From positions 1-64,000 of the forward strand of contig PABA01000152.1 in the NCBI GenBank assembly GCA_002699025.1: a DNA stretch of 64,000 nt, read 5' to 3'. Position 1 is the first letter of the stretch. Each line of letters begins with the position of its first letter. The translations under genes and the position numbers were made by a program. The DNA comes from Sandaracinus sp. GTDB taxonomy: Bacteria > Myxococcota_A > Polyangia > Polyangiales > Houyiibacteriaceae. A model generated the notes under the pieces. It saw nothing but the letters and a program-made list of their open reading frames with translations, ran no database searches and was not told where the DNA came from. Positions 16,444 to 25,083 of the stretch are shown piece by piece.

Positions 16444-16962
16444 TCAGGGGGCGGCGAGGGTGACGATGACGCCGTCGCCGCTCTCGTCGCAGCTGCCGCC
16501 GGGCACCTCCACGCAGGCGCAGCTCGGCGTGGGCTCACAGCCGACGGGGGCCTCGCGGCAGGTGTAGCTCGCCATGCCCTCGGGTCGGCCGGGCAGCAGG
16601 ACCTCGCAGTACTGCGTGTCCTGCCGGCAGCGGAGCTCGCCGCAGTCGAAGCAGGGCGCGGGGAAGACCTCGAGCGCCGTCCAGGTGCCGCCCTCGCAGC
16701 GGAGCAGGTTGCAGAAGCTGCACGGGTCGGAGCACTCGCCGCAGCTCGCGCCCTCGACCGGGCAGCTCTCCCCCTCGGCGGCGCCGAGGCAGAGGTCGCC
16801 TGCGTCCGGGCCACTGTCGCTGAAGCCACCGTCGCTGGAGCCACCGTCGCTCGAGCCGCCGTCGAGCGTGGCGGCGTCCGAGCCCGCGTCGACCGGCCCG
16901 TCGTCGTCCCCGCCGCAGGCGAGCCCGCCGACGAAGAGCACGAGCAGCCCGGCGCGGATCAA
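16444..16962 (-). CDS. Cysteine-rich lipoprotein
   Basis: Reading from the TTG at 16962 gives 172 residues with a lipoprotein signal (IRAGLLVLFVGGLAC, lipid Cys16). A repetitive acidic linker (GGSSDGG repeats) follows, then a C-terminal domain with 16 further cysteines, probably disulphide-bonded outside the cytoplasm. The TTG overlaps the stop of the upstream gene as TTGA, and no ATG or GTG gives the complete signal, so the rare start is preferred. Co-translated with the transglycosylase-like lipoprotein. Function unknown. Confidence 0.7.
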   Translation of the reverse strand: MIRAGLLVLFVGGLACGGDDDGPVDAGSDAATLDGGSSDGGSSDGGFSDSGPDAGDLCLGAAEGESCPVEGASCGECSDPCSFCNLLRCEGGTWTALEVFPAPCFDCGELRCRQDTQYCEVLLPGRPEGMASYTCREAPVGCEPTPSCACVEVPGGSCDESGDGVIVTLAAP

Positions 16963-18518
16963 CGGCGCCGCCGGAAGAGCACCACGCCGAAGAGGAGGAG
17001 CGCCGCGCCGCCCGGGCCGCTCCCGCCCGCCGCGCAGCCGCCAGCGACCATGCCGCGCGCCGCGCCGTCGTCGTCCACGCCCCCGTCGCCCAGGGGCACG
17101 CCGCCGTCGCTGCCGGGCATGGTCCCGGGCCCCGCGTCCTCCCCCGGGCAGGCGTCCACGCCGTCGCAGTTCGCGTCCACGCCATCGCCGCAGACGTCCT
17201 CCGCGCCCGGGTAGACGCTCGCGTCCCCGTCGTCGCAGTCCACGCTCGTGTTGTGCCCGTCGCCGTCGTCGTCCGCCGGCACGCCCACGCACGCGCCCTC
17301 GGCGCAGCCCATGTCGCAGGGCTGCGACTGGAGCACGTCGTCCACGCAGCGCTCGCGCGCGTCGCCGTTGCACGTCCAGGCCTCGCCGAGCCCCGCCGGG
17401 CAGGCCGGCGCCACGACCGTCACGCGCACCTGGAGCTGGTCCTCGGCCGGCGCGGAGAACCACGCCTCGCCCTCCTGCACCAGCCCGAAGAACTGCGCGT
17501 ACTCCCCCTCCTCGGCTGGCGCGCGCACGGTGAAGGCGAAGCGCCCGACCTCCCCCGGCGCCGTGGGCGCGTCCACCGTCGCCGGCCGGTTCGGCGCCTC
17601 CCAGTCGGGCCCGGCCAGGGGGCTCGCGCCGTCCCGCGGCTCGGTCGTCCCGAGGTAGGTCGCGCCCGGCGTCCAGGTCTCGCCGCCCGTGTTCCGCAGA
17701 TCGATCCAGCCGGCGACCTCCTCCCCCGGCGCCAGCTCGAAGGCCTCGCGCGCCAGCGGGAAGGACTGCTCCACGTACTCGGCCGACCAGCCCGCCGCGC
17801 CGACCGCCCAGAAGTCCGCGCCCATCTCCTCGTAGACGCCGGTCGTGTTGTCCCGGTAGTGCGCGTAGCGGCTCGACCAGCACGAGTAGCTGGGCCTGCA
17901 GCCGTTGTAGTAGTGCGTGACCGTGCGGATCCACGGGTCCCAGCGCCCGTTGCCGATGCGCACGCCGTTCATCCACTCGATGGCCTGCTCGCGGTTCGAG
18001 ACGCCGTCCACGTAGGCCGAGCGGATCACCATGCCGACCACGAAGTCGACGGCCGCGGCCACGTTGCCGTCGATGTAGAGCACCCGATCGCCCTCGCGCC
18101 GCAGCGTGTCCTCGAAGGTGCCCGCGTCGAACTGGAACATGCCCAGGCCGCCCTGGCGCAGGCTGCACGGTCCGTCGCCGGCGCCCGCCACCACCGGCCC
18201 CCCACCGCAGTCGGGCGAGTTCGGCCCCTGGCAGGCCCAGGTGAGCTCCGACCAGCAGTGCGACATGCGCGTCTCCGCGTCGGCGATGCCCGCGAGCAGC
18301 CAGCCCTCGGTCATGCCGTTCGCTGCCGCGGCGTCGCGGATCTGGCCGGCGCGCACCCGCCGCTCGGCCGCCGTCAGGCCCTGCGCGACGGAGGCCACCT
18401 CGTCCTCCGGGGCCAGCTCGGCGAGCGTCGTCCGCCCGCCCGGATCGCCGAAGCAGCCCGCGAAGAGCAGCGGCACGAGAGCGAGGCGGAGGCGCGGGGA
18501 GGTCGCGAAGAGGCCCAT
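16959..18518 (-). CDS. Transglycosylase-like lipoprotein with MopE repeat and MYXO-CTERM tail
   Basis: The 519-residue product starts at ATG 18518, giving a lipobox with lipid Cys22 (LLFAGC). Residues ~60-260 resemble a lytic-transglycosylase-type fold (NGMTEGWLLAGIADAETRMSHC, QGGLGMFQFDAGTFEDTL, THYYNG). A ~110-residue NBR1-like/Ig domain follows (GWIDLRNTGGETWTPGATYLGT), then a Cys-rich segment and one MopE-type motif (DDDGDGHNTSVDCDDGDASVYPG, CGDGVDANCDG). It ends in a MYXO-CTERM signal: GGCAAGG, a hydrophobic stretch, RRRR. It is probably a peptidoglycan-acting surface protein. Having both a lipid anchor and a MYXO-CTERM tail is notable. Confidence 0.82.
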   Translation of the reverse strand: MGLFATSPRLRLALVPLLFAGCFGDPGGRTTLAELAPEDEVASVAQGLTAAERRVRAGQIRDAAAANGMTEGWLLAGIADAETRMSHCWSELTWACQGPNSPDCGGGPVVAGAGDGPCSLRQGGLGMFQFDAGTFEDTLRREGDRVLYIDGNVAAAVDFVVGMVIRSAYVDGVSNREQAIEWMNGVRIGNGRWDPWIRTVTHYYNGCRPSYSCWSSRYAHYRDNTTGVYEEMGADFWAVGAAGWSAEYVEQSFPLAREAFELAPGEEVAGWIDLRNTGGETWTPGATYLGTTEPRDGASPLAGPDWEAPNRPATVDAPTAPGEVGRFAFTVRAPAEEGEYAQFFGLVQEGEAWFSAPAEDQLQVRVTVVAPACPAGLGEAWTCNGDARERCVDDVLQSQPCDMGCAEGACVGVPADDDGDGHNTSVDCDDGDASVYPGAEDVCGDGVDANCDGVDACPGEDAGPGTMPGSDGGVPLGDGGVDDDGAARGMVAGGCAAGGSGPGGAALLLFGVVLFRRRR

Positions 18519-18610
18519 GGCAGGGCCACCCTGCAATCCACGCACCACGCGAAAGGCGAGGGATCGCGAACCCATTTCGCGCCAGGCTGTCACGGCGCGT
18601 GCTCGTGTTC

Positions 18611-18630
18611 GGTCTCAAGTGTTTGAAACC
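18611..18630. promoter_or_regulatory. Imperfect palindrome GGTCTCAAGTGTTTGAAACC (operator candidate)
   Basis: Eight-base arms (one mismatch) flank a four-base centre, in the only AT-richer part of the 225-base divergent region between the MYXO-CTERM lipoprotein and penicillin acylase genes. This is operator-like for a TetR-type dimer. No cognate regulator is nearby. Confidence 0.4.
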
Positions 18631-18731
18631 ATTGACGAACATGAAGTGTGCAGCTTCGCGGGGGCATCGACCAGATCCCGAACGGTCCCTCGGCGCGCCT
18701 CGCCGCCGTCGATCGTCTCCCGCGAGCTGCG

Positions 18732-18737
18732 TAGGCT
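18732..18737 (+). promoter_or_regulatory. -10-like box TAGGCT
   Basis: TAGGCT lies six bases before the ATG of the penicillin-acylase gene. If functional, the transcript starts at or next to the start codon. Confidence 0.4.
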
Positions 18738-18743
18738 GGGCGA

Positions 18744-21700
18744 ATGGGTCGTAGGGGTTGGGCGCGTCGCGGGGGCGCGGCGCCGGGGCGCGGCGGCGTC
18801 GGGGTCCTGGTGGCGTGTCTCCTCGCGGTGGCGTGCGGCGACGACGACGGCGTGGCCGACGCGGCCGTGGACGCGGGGCGCGCGGACGCCGGCCCGGACG
18901 CGGGCGAGCTCGCGCCCCCGCCGGTGATCGGCGCGGTCGAGGAGAGCGCCCGGCTCCCCCTCCCCGGCCTCGGCGCCCCGGCCTACGCCGTCTTCGTCGA
19001 GGCCGCCGTGCCCCACGTCTACGCCGAGACCGAGGCCGACGCCGCCCGGGTCCTCGGCTTCGTCACGGCCCGCGATCGCTTCTTCGAGATGGACATGGCC
19101 CGGCGCCTCTCCCAGGGCCGCATCGCCGAGCTCCTCGGCCAGGACGCCTTCGCCGTCGACGTCGAGTCCCGGGGCACGGGCATGGCCCGCGTCGCCGCCG
19201 CCATCCTCGCGCGCTTCACGGACGACCAGCGCGCCCGCTACCAGGCCTACGTCGACGGCGTGAACGCCTACATCGCCGCCGTCCGCGCCCGCCGCGCCTT
19301 CGCCCCCCGCGAGTACACCTTCGCCGCCCCGGTCTTCGGCGTCCGCCCGGCCGACCTGATGGCCGACTTCACGCTCGCCGACGTCGCCGCCCTCTCCGCC
19401 ACGACCACCTACGAGCTGGGCTTCGAGACCACGGACCTCGGGCGCCAGCGCGGCCTCGAGCAGGTCCCCGGCCGCTTCGACGGCGAGCCCCTCGGCCCGC
19501 TCCGCCAGGCGGGCCTCGAGGACGCCTTCTTCCGCGTCACCAACTCCAACGGCGTCCGCTCCGCCGCCGGCTGGGGCCTCGCCACGGGCAGCGATCTGCC
19601 GCTCCTCGAGGGCCCGGGCGCTTCCCTCGTCGACCTCCGCTGGCGCCCGTCCCTGGCGGGGTTGGACCGCCTCCTCCAGCGCGCCGAGCGCATCCAGCGC
19701 CGGCTCGGTCGCACGCACGACGAGGGCTTCGGCTCGAACGCCTGGGCCGTGATGGGCTCGGCCACCACCGACGGCGCGGCGATCCTCGCCGGCGACGGCC
19801 ACCTCCCCGGCTCGGTCCCGACGCTCTTCTACCGGGCCGGCGTCGACACGCGCCTGCTCGGCGAGGGCGACGAGGGCCTCCGCCAGGTCGGCCTCTTCTT
19901 CCCGGGCCTGCCCATCATGGCCGTCGGCACGAACGGGGACGTCGCCTGGAACCAGACCCAGTTCTTCGGCGACATCACCGACTGGTACGCCGAGGAGCTC
20001 CTCCTCGACGCGGACGGAGCCCCCCGCGCCACCCGCTTCCGGGGTGAGGAGCGCGCGCTCGTCGCCGTCGACGAGGTCTACGAGATCGCCGACGTGCCGG
20101 CGCTCGGGAGCGTCGGGCGGACCGAGACGCTGACGCGCTACGAGACCTTCGATGGGCGCCTGATCACGGCCATCGAAGGGCGCGAGGTCGCCGGCCCGGA
20201 CGCGGCCGGCGAGGGCGAGACCGCCGTGAACCTCCTCGGCGACTGGGTCGTCCCCGAGGACACGGACGAGGACGGCGTCGTGCGCGCCTTCAGCTTCGAC
20301 TACACGGCGCTCGACGGACCGAACCAGCCCGCCACGCTCGAGGCCTGGGGCCGGGCCGAGACCGTCGAGGAGATGCGCGAGGGGGCGACCGCCCTCGTCG
20401 CCTACTCGCAGAACGTCGTGGCCGCCGACGCCACCGGCTCCGTGCTCTACCTGCCCTACCAGGTCATGCCCTGCCGCGCGCACCTCGAGCGGGACGCGGA
20501 CGGGCGCTGGGTCCCCGGCGCGCACCCCGGCTTCGTGCTCGACGGCACGCGCTTCGGCGGCTTCGCGCTCCCCCTCGACGCCGAGGGGCACGTCGACGAG
20601 GCCGCCGGCACCACGCCCGAGACCTGCGTCGTTCCCCTGGACGAGTACCCGGCCGCCCTCGATCCCGGGCAGGGCTTCGTGGTCTCGGCGAACAACGATC
20701 CGGGTGAGATGACGGCGGACAACGATCTCCAAGACGACCCCTGGTACATCGGCGGCCCCTGGCACGAGGACTTCCGGGCGGCGCGCATCTCCGAGGTGCT
20801 CCGCGCGGGCGCCGGGGCGCATGACGAGGACGCCATGGCCGCCCTCCAGGCGGACGTGCGCTCGCCCCTCGGGGCGCTGCTCGTGCCGCTCCTGCTCGAG
20901 GCGCTCGAGGCCGGCCGCGCCGCCTCCGAGGGGAGCCCGGCGCCCGGGACCGTGGAGGCCCGCCTGGCCGCGCTCTGGGCGGGCGAGGCCGAGGCCTTCG
21001 CCGACGTGGAGGCGCGCCTTCGCGCCTGGCGCGACGCCGGCTTCGTCGCGGCCTCCGGCGTCGAGACCTTCTACCACCCGAGCGTGAGCGACGAGGAGCG
21101 GGCGGACGCCGTCGCCACGACGCTCTTCAACGCCTGGCTCGGCCCCTTCGAGCGGCGCGTGCTCGGCGACGAGGGCTTCCCGCCGAGCACCTACACGCCC
21201 ACGGGCTCCGGCGGGCGCATGCGCATCCTGACCCGCCTGGTGAACGGCCGCGGCGCGGACGACCCGCTGGGGCTGGCGTCCTTCCACGCGGCGACGGGCG
21301 AGAGCGCCTTCTTCGACGTGCGGGACACGGCGCCGATCGAGACCAGCCTCGAGGTCGCGCTCGAGGCCCTCGAGGACGCGCTCGCCTTCCTCCGCTCGGA
21401 GCCGACCGGGCCGGGCGCGGGCGGCTTCGGCACCGACGACGCGAGCGCGTGGATCTGGGGCCTCCGGCACACGACCCGCTTCGACGCGCTCATCGCCGAC
21501 TTCCTCGAGGGCGACGAGAGCTTCGGCTTCCTCGTGGACGCCTTCTCCATCACCCCCGAGACGCTCCCCCTCGCCGAGGGGCTCGAGGAAGGCGATCCCC
21601 GCTTCGGCCTGCGCGGCTTCCCGCGGCCCGGCGACAACTTCGTCGTCGACGCGGCGAACAGCGGCTTCTCGGGCGAGCGCTTCACCTTCGGCTCCATCGC

Positions 21701-21905
21701 CGTCTTCCGCATGGTGGTCGCCCTCCGGGGCGAGGAGACGACGGGGCGCGACGTGCTCCCGGCGGGCCAGTCCGGCGACCCGGAGAGCCCGCACTTCGCC
21801 GATCAGGCCGTCCTCTGGCTCGGGAACGAGACGACGCCCATGCACCTCGCGCCGGAGGCGGTGGCGGCGGCGGGGACCCGGCGCGAGACCTTCCTCCCCG
21901 AGTAG
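18744..21905 (+). CDS. Penicillin acylase family lipoprotein
   Basis: The 1,053-residue Ntn-hydrolase is related to penicillin G acylase and acyl-homoserine-lactone acylases; the substrate cannot be assigned. It has a lipobox (LLAVAC, lipid Cys31) and an Asp/Ala/Gly linker. The alpha-chain region contains RVLGFVTARDRFFEMDMARRLSQGRIAELLG, and the cleavage site GFGSNAW makes Ser331 the predicted N-terminal nucleophile of the beta chain. SANNDPGEM and AILAGDGHLP are further family motifs. It is longer than typical members (~750-850 residues) because of insertions near 430-520. A TAGGCT box immediately precedes the ATG. Confidence 0.9.
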   Translation: MGRRGWARRGGAAPGRGGVGVLVACLLAVACGDDDGVADAAVDAGRADAGPDAGELAPPPVIGAVEESARLPLPGLGAPAYAVFVEAAVPHVYAETEADAARVLGFVTARDRFFEMDMARRLSQGRIAELLGQDAFAVDVESRGTGMARVAAAILARFTDDQRARYQAYVDGVNAYIAAVRARRAFAPREYTFAAPVFGVRPADLMADFTLADVAALSATTTYELGFETTDLGRQRGLEQVPGRFDGEPLGPLRQAGLEDAFFRVTNSNGVRSAAGWGLATGSDLPLLEGPGASLVDLRWRPSLAGLDRLLQRAERIQRRLGRTHDEGFGSNAWAVMGSATTDGAAILAGDGHLPGSVPTLFYRAGVDTRLLGEGDEGLRQVGLFFPGLPIMAVGTNGDVAWNQTQFFGDITDWYAEELLLDADGAPRATRFRGEERALVAVDEVYEIADVPALGSVGRTETLTRYETFDGRLITAIEGREVAGPDAAGEGETAVNLLGDWVVPEDTDEDGVVRAFSFDYTALDGPNQPATLEAWGRAETVEEMREGATALVAYSQNVVAADATGSVLYLPYQVMPCRAHLERDADGRWVPGAHPGFVLDGTRFGGFALPLDAEGHVDEAAGTTPETCVVPLDEYPAALDPGQGFVVSANNDPGEMTADNDLQDDPWYIGGPWHEDFRAARISEVLRAGAGAHDEDAMAALQADVRSPLGALLVPLLLEALEAGRAASEGSPAPGTVEARLAALWAGEAEAFADVEARLRAWRDAGFVAASGVETFYHPSVSDEERADAVATTLFNAWLGPFERRVLGDEGFPPSTYTPTGSGGRMRILTRLVNGRGADDPLGLASFHAATGESAFFDVRDTAPIETSLEVALEALEDALAFLRSEPTGPGAGGFGTDDASAWIWGLRHTTRFDALIADFLEGDESFGFLVDAFSITPETLPLAEGLEEGDPRFGLRGFPRPGDNFVVDAANSGFSGERFTFGSIAVFRMVVALRGEETTGRDVLPAGQSGDPESPHFADQAVLWLGNETTPMHLAPEAVAAAGTRRETFLPE

Positions 21906-22090
21906 TCGGCGGGGAGGGCGCGGCGGCGGCCGACGCGCCTGGCGCGAGGGCCTGGCGGAGACGGAGGAGTGCTCGAGGTCGGCTCTGGCGGGGACGGAGT
22001 GGGGCGCGCGAACGCCCCCGGAGCGGAGACCACGCCGTGGTGTGGACCCGAATTTCCTTCGAGAAGATCGAAGCGAACCCATCGCCGGGG

Positions 22091-22257
22091 CTAGCCCGGA
22101 TGAGACACCACGCGGCGTGATGATCGTGCAAGGTTTCGGGTTCGCAGTGGGTTTTCGCGGAGCAAGGAATACAGGCCGTATTGCGGCGAAGCGAGAATCT
22201 GCTGCGGGCTCGAAGGATTGTGCGAGGGCGCGTCGAGTGGTGACGAATCCGGGCTAG
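22091..22257. mobile_element. MITE-like palindromic element A (CTAG-bounded, 167 bp)
   Basis: Both ends read CTAGCCCGGAT when oriented inwards, followed by an imperfect continuation (CACCAC on both sides). The whole element is close to a full-length inverted repeat around a centre near 22170. The outer ends and an inner block of about 49 positions align at roughly two-thirds identity. Many inner mismatches are T/C or G/A and would pair as G-U in a plus-strand RNA. It has no coding capacity. CTAG termini fit a YTAR-type 4-bp target duplication as used by IS5-group elements, but no transposase is present. The preceding 185 bases (21906-22090) contain no gene; base composition drops in GC from about 22050. 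Confidence 0.6.
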
Positions 22258-22422
22258 TACCTCTGCCCGGAAGTTCGAGCCGAGTATCTGCGGCCCTCGG
22301 CGCGCATGTCGCGCGCCGACCTCCTTGAATAGGCTCTGGCCTGTCCTGCGTCAGCGCGGCCCACAACCTGCCCTCCGATCATCCACACCTACCGGGATCG
22401 AACTCCCGGGCAGAGGTACTAG
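22254..22422. mobile_element. MITE-like element B (CTAG-bounded, 169 bp, 27-bp terminal inverted repeats)
   Basis: The left end CTAGTACCTCTGCCCGG (22254-22270) is the exact complement of the right end, and the match continues AGTTCGA after one mismatch, giving 25 of 27 positions. The interior is not palindromic. It shares its left CTAG with the right end of element A, so the two abut or one inserted at the other's edge. Its right end lies 12 bases before the histidine kinase ATG. No open reading frame. Confidence 0.65.
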
Positions 22423-22425
22423 GAT
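22420..22425 (+). promoter_or_regulatory. -10-like box TAGGAT at the right end of element B
   Basis: TAGGAT lies nine bases before the kinase ATG. Its first three bases are the terminal TAG of element B, so the insertion may have created or reshaped this promoter. Confidence 0.3.
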
Positions 22426-22434
22426 GGCCCCCAG

Positions 22435-24620
22435 ATGGAGCTCATCGTCGCCGTCAACCTGCTGCAGGCGCTGCTCGTCGTCGGCGTGCTCGTGTTCCTG
22501 CGGCGCCAGCTGCGGTCGCGGGCCCTCGATCACTGGTCCATCGCCTGGCTCGCGGTCTGCGGCCGCTACGGGGTGCTCTTCATCGAGCAGGTCCGCGGCC
22601 CGAGCACGCTCCTCGGGACCCTCGAGGTGCTGGGGGCGCTCGTCCAGGCGTGGTTCTTCCTCCTCGGCGCGGCCCACCTCGCCGGGCGCGCGCTCCCCCG
22701 GCCGCTGATCGCCGTGCCGATCGCCGTCGCCTCCTGGGCCGTCGTCGCCCCGGCGCTCGCGCTCCCTCCCCTCGCGAGCGATCTGCCCGTCTACCTGGGC
22801 CTCTCCCTCGCGCTGGTCGCGGCCGGCGTCACGCTCTTCCGCCACGGCCCGGAGGCGATCGGCGCGCGCACGGTCTCCGTCGCGCTGGTCCTCTTCGGGA
22901 TCCACGTGGCCGACCGCCCCTTCCTGGCGGACGTCCCCGCCGTCGCGCCCTACGGCTACGCCCTCGCCGTACTGCTCCAGTCGGCCGTGGGCCTCGGCAT
23001 GCTCGCCGTCGCGTTCGAGCTCTCGGTCCAGAAGGTCGCGCGCGCCGAGCGGCGCTACCGGCGCATCTTCGAGAACGTGCCCGAGGGCATCTTCCGCACG
23101 ACGCCCGAGGGGCGCTTCGCGGCGGCCAACCCCGCGCTCGTGGAGATGCTCGGCTACGGGAGCTTCGAGGAGCTCTCCGCCGTGTCCATCCCGGACGCGA
23201 TCTACCTGGACCCGGACGAGCGGGCCGCCATGCAGGCCGAGTACGAGGAGCAGGGGGAGCTCGCCGGCTACGAGACGACCTGGCGGCGGCGCGACGGAGA
23301 GCTCATCCGCGTCATGCTGAGCGGGCGCGTGATGCGCGACGAGGCGGGGGGATCCTCGGCTACGAGGGGCTCGTGCGCGACGTCACCGCGCGCCGGCGCA
23401 TGCAGGAGGCGGTCGGGCGGGCGCAGCGCATGGAGGCCGTGGGGCGGCTGGCGGGCGGGCTCGCGCACGACTTCAACAACCTCCTGATGGTGGTGCAGGC
23501 GACCGCCGACGAGCTCGACGTCGCTCTCGGGGAGGACCACCCCCTCCGCCCCCCGGTGAAGGATCTGAAGGCCGCCAGCGAGCGGGCCACGCGGCTCTCC
23601 CGGAGGCTCCTCGAGCTGAGCCGGGGCCGGGTCGAGGGGCGGAGCGAGCGCGTGAGCCTCGGCCAGGCCGTGGAGGGGGCGGCGGACCTGCTGCGGCGGA
23701 TCGTCGGCGCGGGCGTGGAGCTCGAGGTCGTCGCCGAGGACGCCGTCTGGGTGGACGTCGATCCGGGGGCGCTCGAGCAGGTGCTCCTGAACCTCGCCAT
23801 GAACGCGCGGGACGCGATGGGCGAGCGGGGAGGGCACCTGCGCGTGGAGGTGGACGCGCTGCGGCTCGGGAAGGCGGAGGCCGAGCGGCTCGGGCTGCAG
23901 GTGGGGCGCTGGGCGCGGCTGCGCGTCGTCGACGACGGGCCGGGCATGGACGTGGAGACGCGGGCGCGCATCTTCGAGCCCTTCTTCACGACGCGCCGGG
24001 AGAGCGGCGGCACGGGGCTCGGGCTCGCGACCGTCTACGCGGCGGTGCAGCGGGCCGGCGGGAGCATCGACGTGGAGAGCCAGCCCGGCGAGGGGGCGAC
24101 CTTCATCGTCTACCTCCGGCGTCGCGCGGGGGCCTCGTCCGAGCTCCGGCCGCCGCCCGTCTCCGAGCGGCGGCGCCGCTGGGCGCTCGTGCTCGAGGAC
24201 GAGGCCGCGATCCGCTCGGCCGTGCGCCGGATCCTCGAGCGGCAGGGCTGGCAGTGCGTGGAGGCCGGGAGCGGCGCCGAGCTCGAGGCGCTCGGGGAGG
24301 AGCGGCTGGCGTCGCTCGACCTGGTGGTGAGCGACGTGATGCTGGGGGCCGAGCGGGGGCCGCAGCTGGTGAAGGGCTTGCGGGAGCGCGACCTGGGGCT
24401 GGCGGTGCTCTACATGTCCGGCTTCGCGCCGGCGCAGCTCGAGGAGACCGAGCTCGGGGACGCGCCGCTGCTCGCCAAGCCCTTCACGGCGCGGGAGCTC
24501 CTCGACGCGCTCGAGCAGCTCGTCGGCGCGCCGCCGGCCGGCGCCGAGGAGACGACCGGGCACGCGGAGCAGGCCGAAGAGGCCGAGCGGCCCGCGCGCT
24601 CGCCGAGTGCTCCGCCGTAA
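22435..24620 (+). CDS. Hybrid sensor histidine kinase (7TM-like/PAS/HisKA/HATPase/REC), frameshifted at 23346-23351
   Basis: The gene encodes a membrane sensor kinase. The first frame (22435 to the shift) gives about seven hydrophobic segments (residues 1-200) and a PAS domain (RIFENVPEGIFRTTPEGRF, YETTWRRRDGEL). The frame then changes by -1 in the run GCG GGG GGA at 23344-23352; reading on gives ILGYEGLVRDVT, exactly the expected PAS end. Then come the H-box LAHDFNNLL, NLAMNARDAM, DDGPGMD, FEPFFTT, GTGLGLA, and a receiver with ALVLEDEAA, VVSDVMLG and LLAKPF. Unshifted translation stops at 23487. One lost base (real or assembly) is simplest; slippage on G-GGG-GGA is possible. Intact length would be about 728 residues. 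Confidence 0.8.
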
Positions 24621-24643
24621 ACCCGCCGTCGATCAGGCGTGGA

Positions 24644-24982
24644 TCAGCCGTAGAGCGGGCCGGCGCCCTCGAGGAGCTCGAGGAGGGCCATCTGCTGCGC
24701 CTCGTCGTCCGTGACCTTGCCGTCGGCGTCGAGGAGGCGCCGGGCCGTGCTCACGAAGAGCCGCCGGTGCGCCGGGGGGACCTCGTCGAGCGCGTCCGAG
24801 GGAGGCGGGTCCTCGAGCCAGCCTTCGACCTCCCGCTGCTCCGCCTCACCCAGCTCGAGCCGCGCCAGGAGGTCGCGCACGAATTCCTTCTCGCGCTCGT
24901 CGACCTCGTGGTCGACCCACGCGAACGAGCAGACGAGCTTGAGGAGGGAGAGACGCTCCGCCGGGGTGAGGTCGTCGAACAT
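24644..24982 (-). CDS. TerB-like small acidic protein
   Basis: The 112-residue, helical, acidic product (MFDDLTPAERLSLLKLVCSFAWVDHEVDEREKEFV) resembles the TerB/DjlA-N domain family, whose members have a conserved acidic cluster and are often linked to membrane stress or tellurite-resistance modules. The second half (DADGKVTDDEAQQMALLELL) repeats the helix-Asp pattern. The ATG at 24982 is chosen because upstream sequence in frame looks non-coding. It converges on the histidine kinase gene, 23 bases away. No ter operon is nearby, so no specific role can be given. Confidence 0.65.
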   Translation of the reverse strand: MFDDLTPAERLSLLKLVCSFAWVDHEVDEREKEFVRDLLARLELGEAEQREVEGWLEDPPPSDALDEVPPAHRRLFVSTARRLLDADGKVTDDEAQQMALLELLEGAGPLYG

Positions 24983-25083
24983 GGTGTGGAAGCATAGCCT
25001 CCTGACCCCCGAAAGGGGGCCCGAACCCGTGCCCGTGCCTTCCACGCCTTGCACCCCGCCCGACGCTCGCGCACGAAGCCCCG

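Noticed and set aside
22057-22073. CTTCGA-N5-TCGAAG inverted repeat after the penicillin acylase gene
   Set aside because: Short arms, no T-run, and no promoter beside it. Too weak to call a terminator or operator.
22091-22366. Minus-strand 91-residue ORF across both palindromic elements
   Set aside because: It spans two separate elements, has no protein-like composition and is explained by the inverted repeats.
22393-22422. tRNA T-arm-like GTTCGA motif in the terminal repeat of element B
   Set aside because: The flanking bases do not form a 5-bp T-stem in register, and no acceptor, D or anticodon arms are present. The motif occurs in both terminal repeats.
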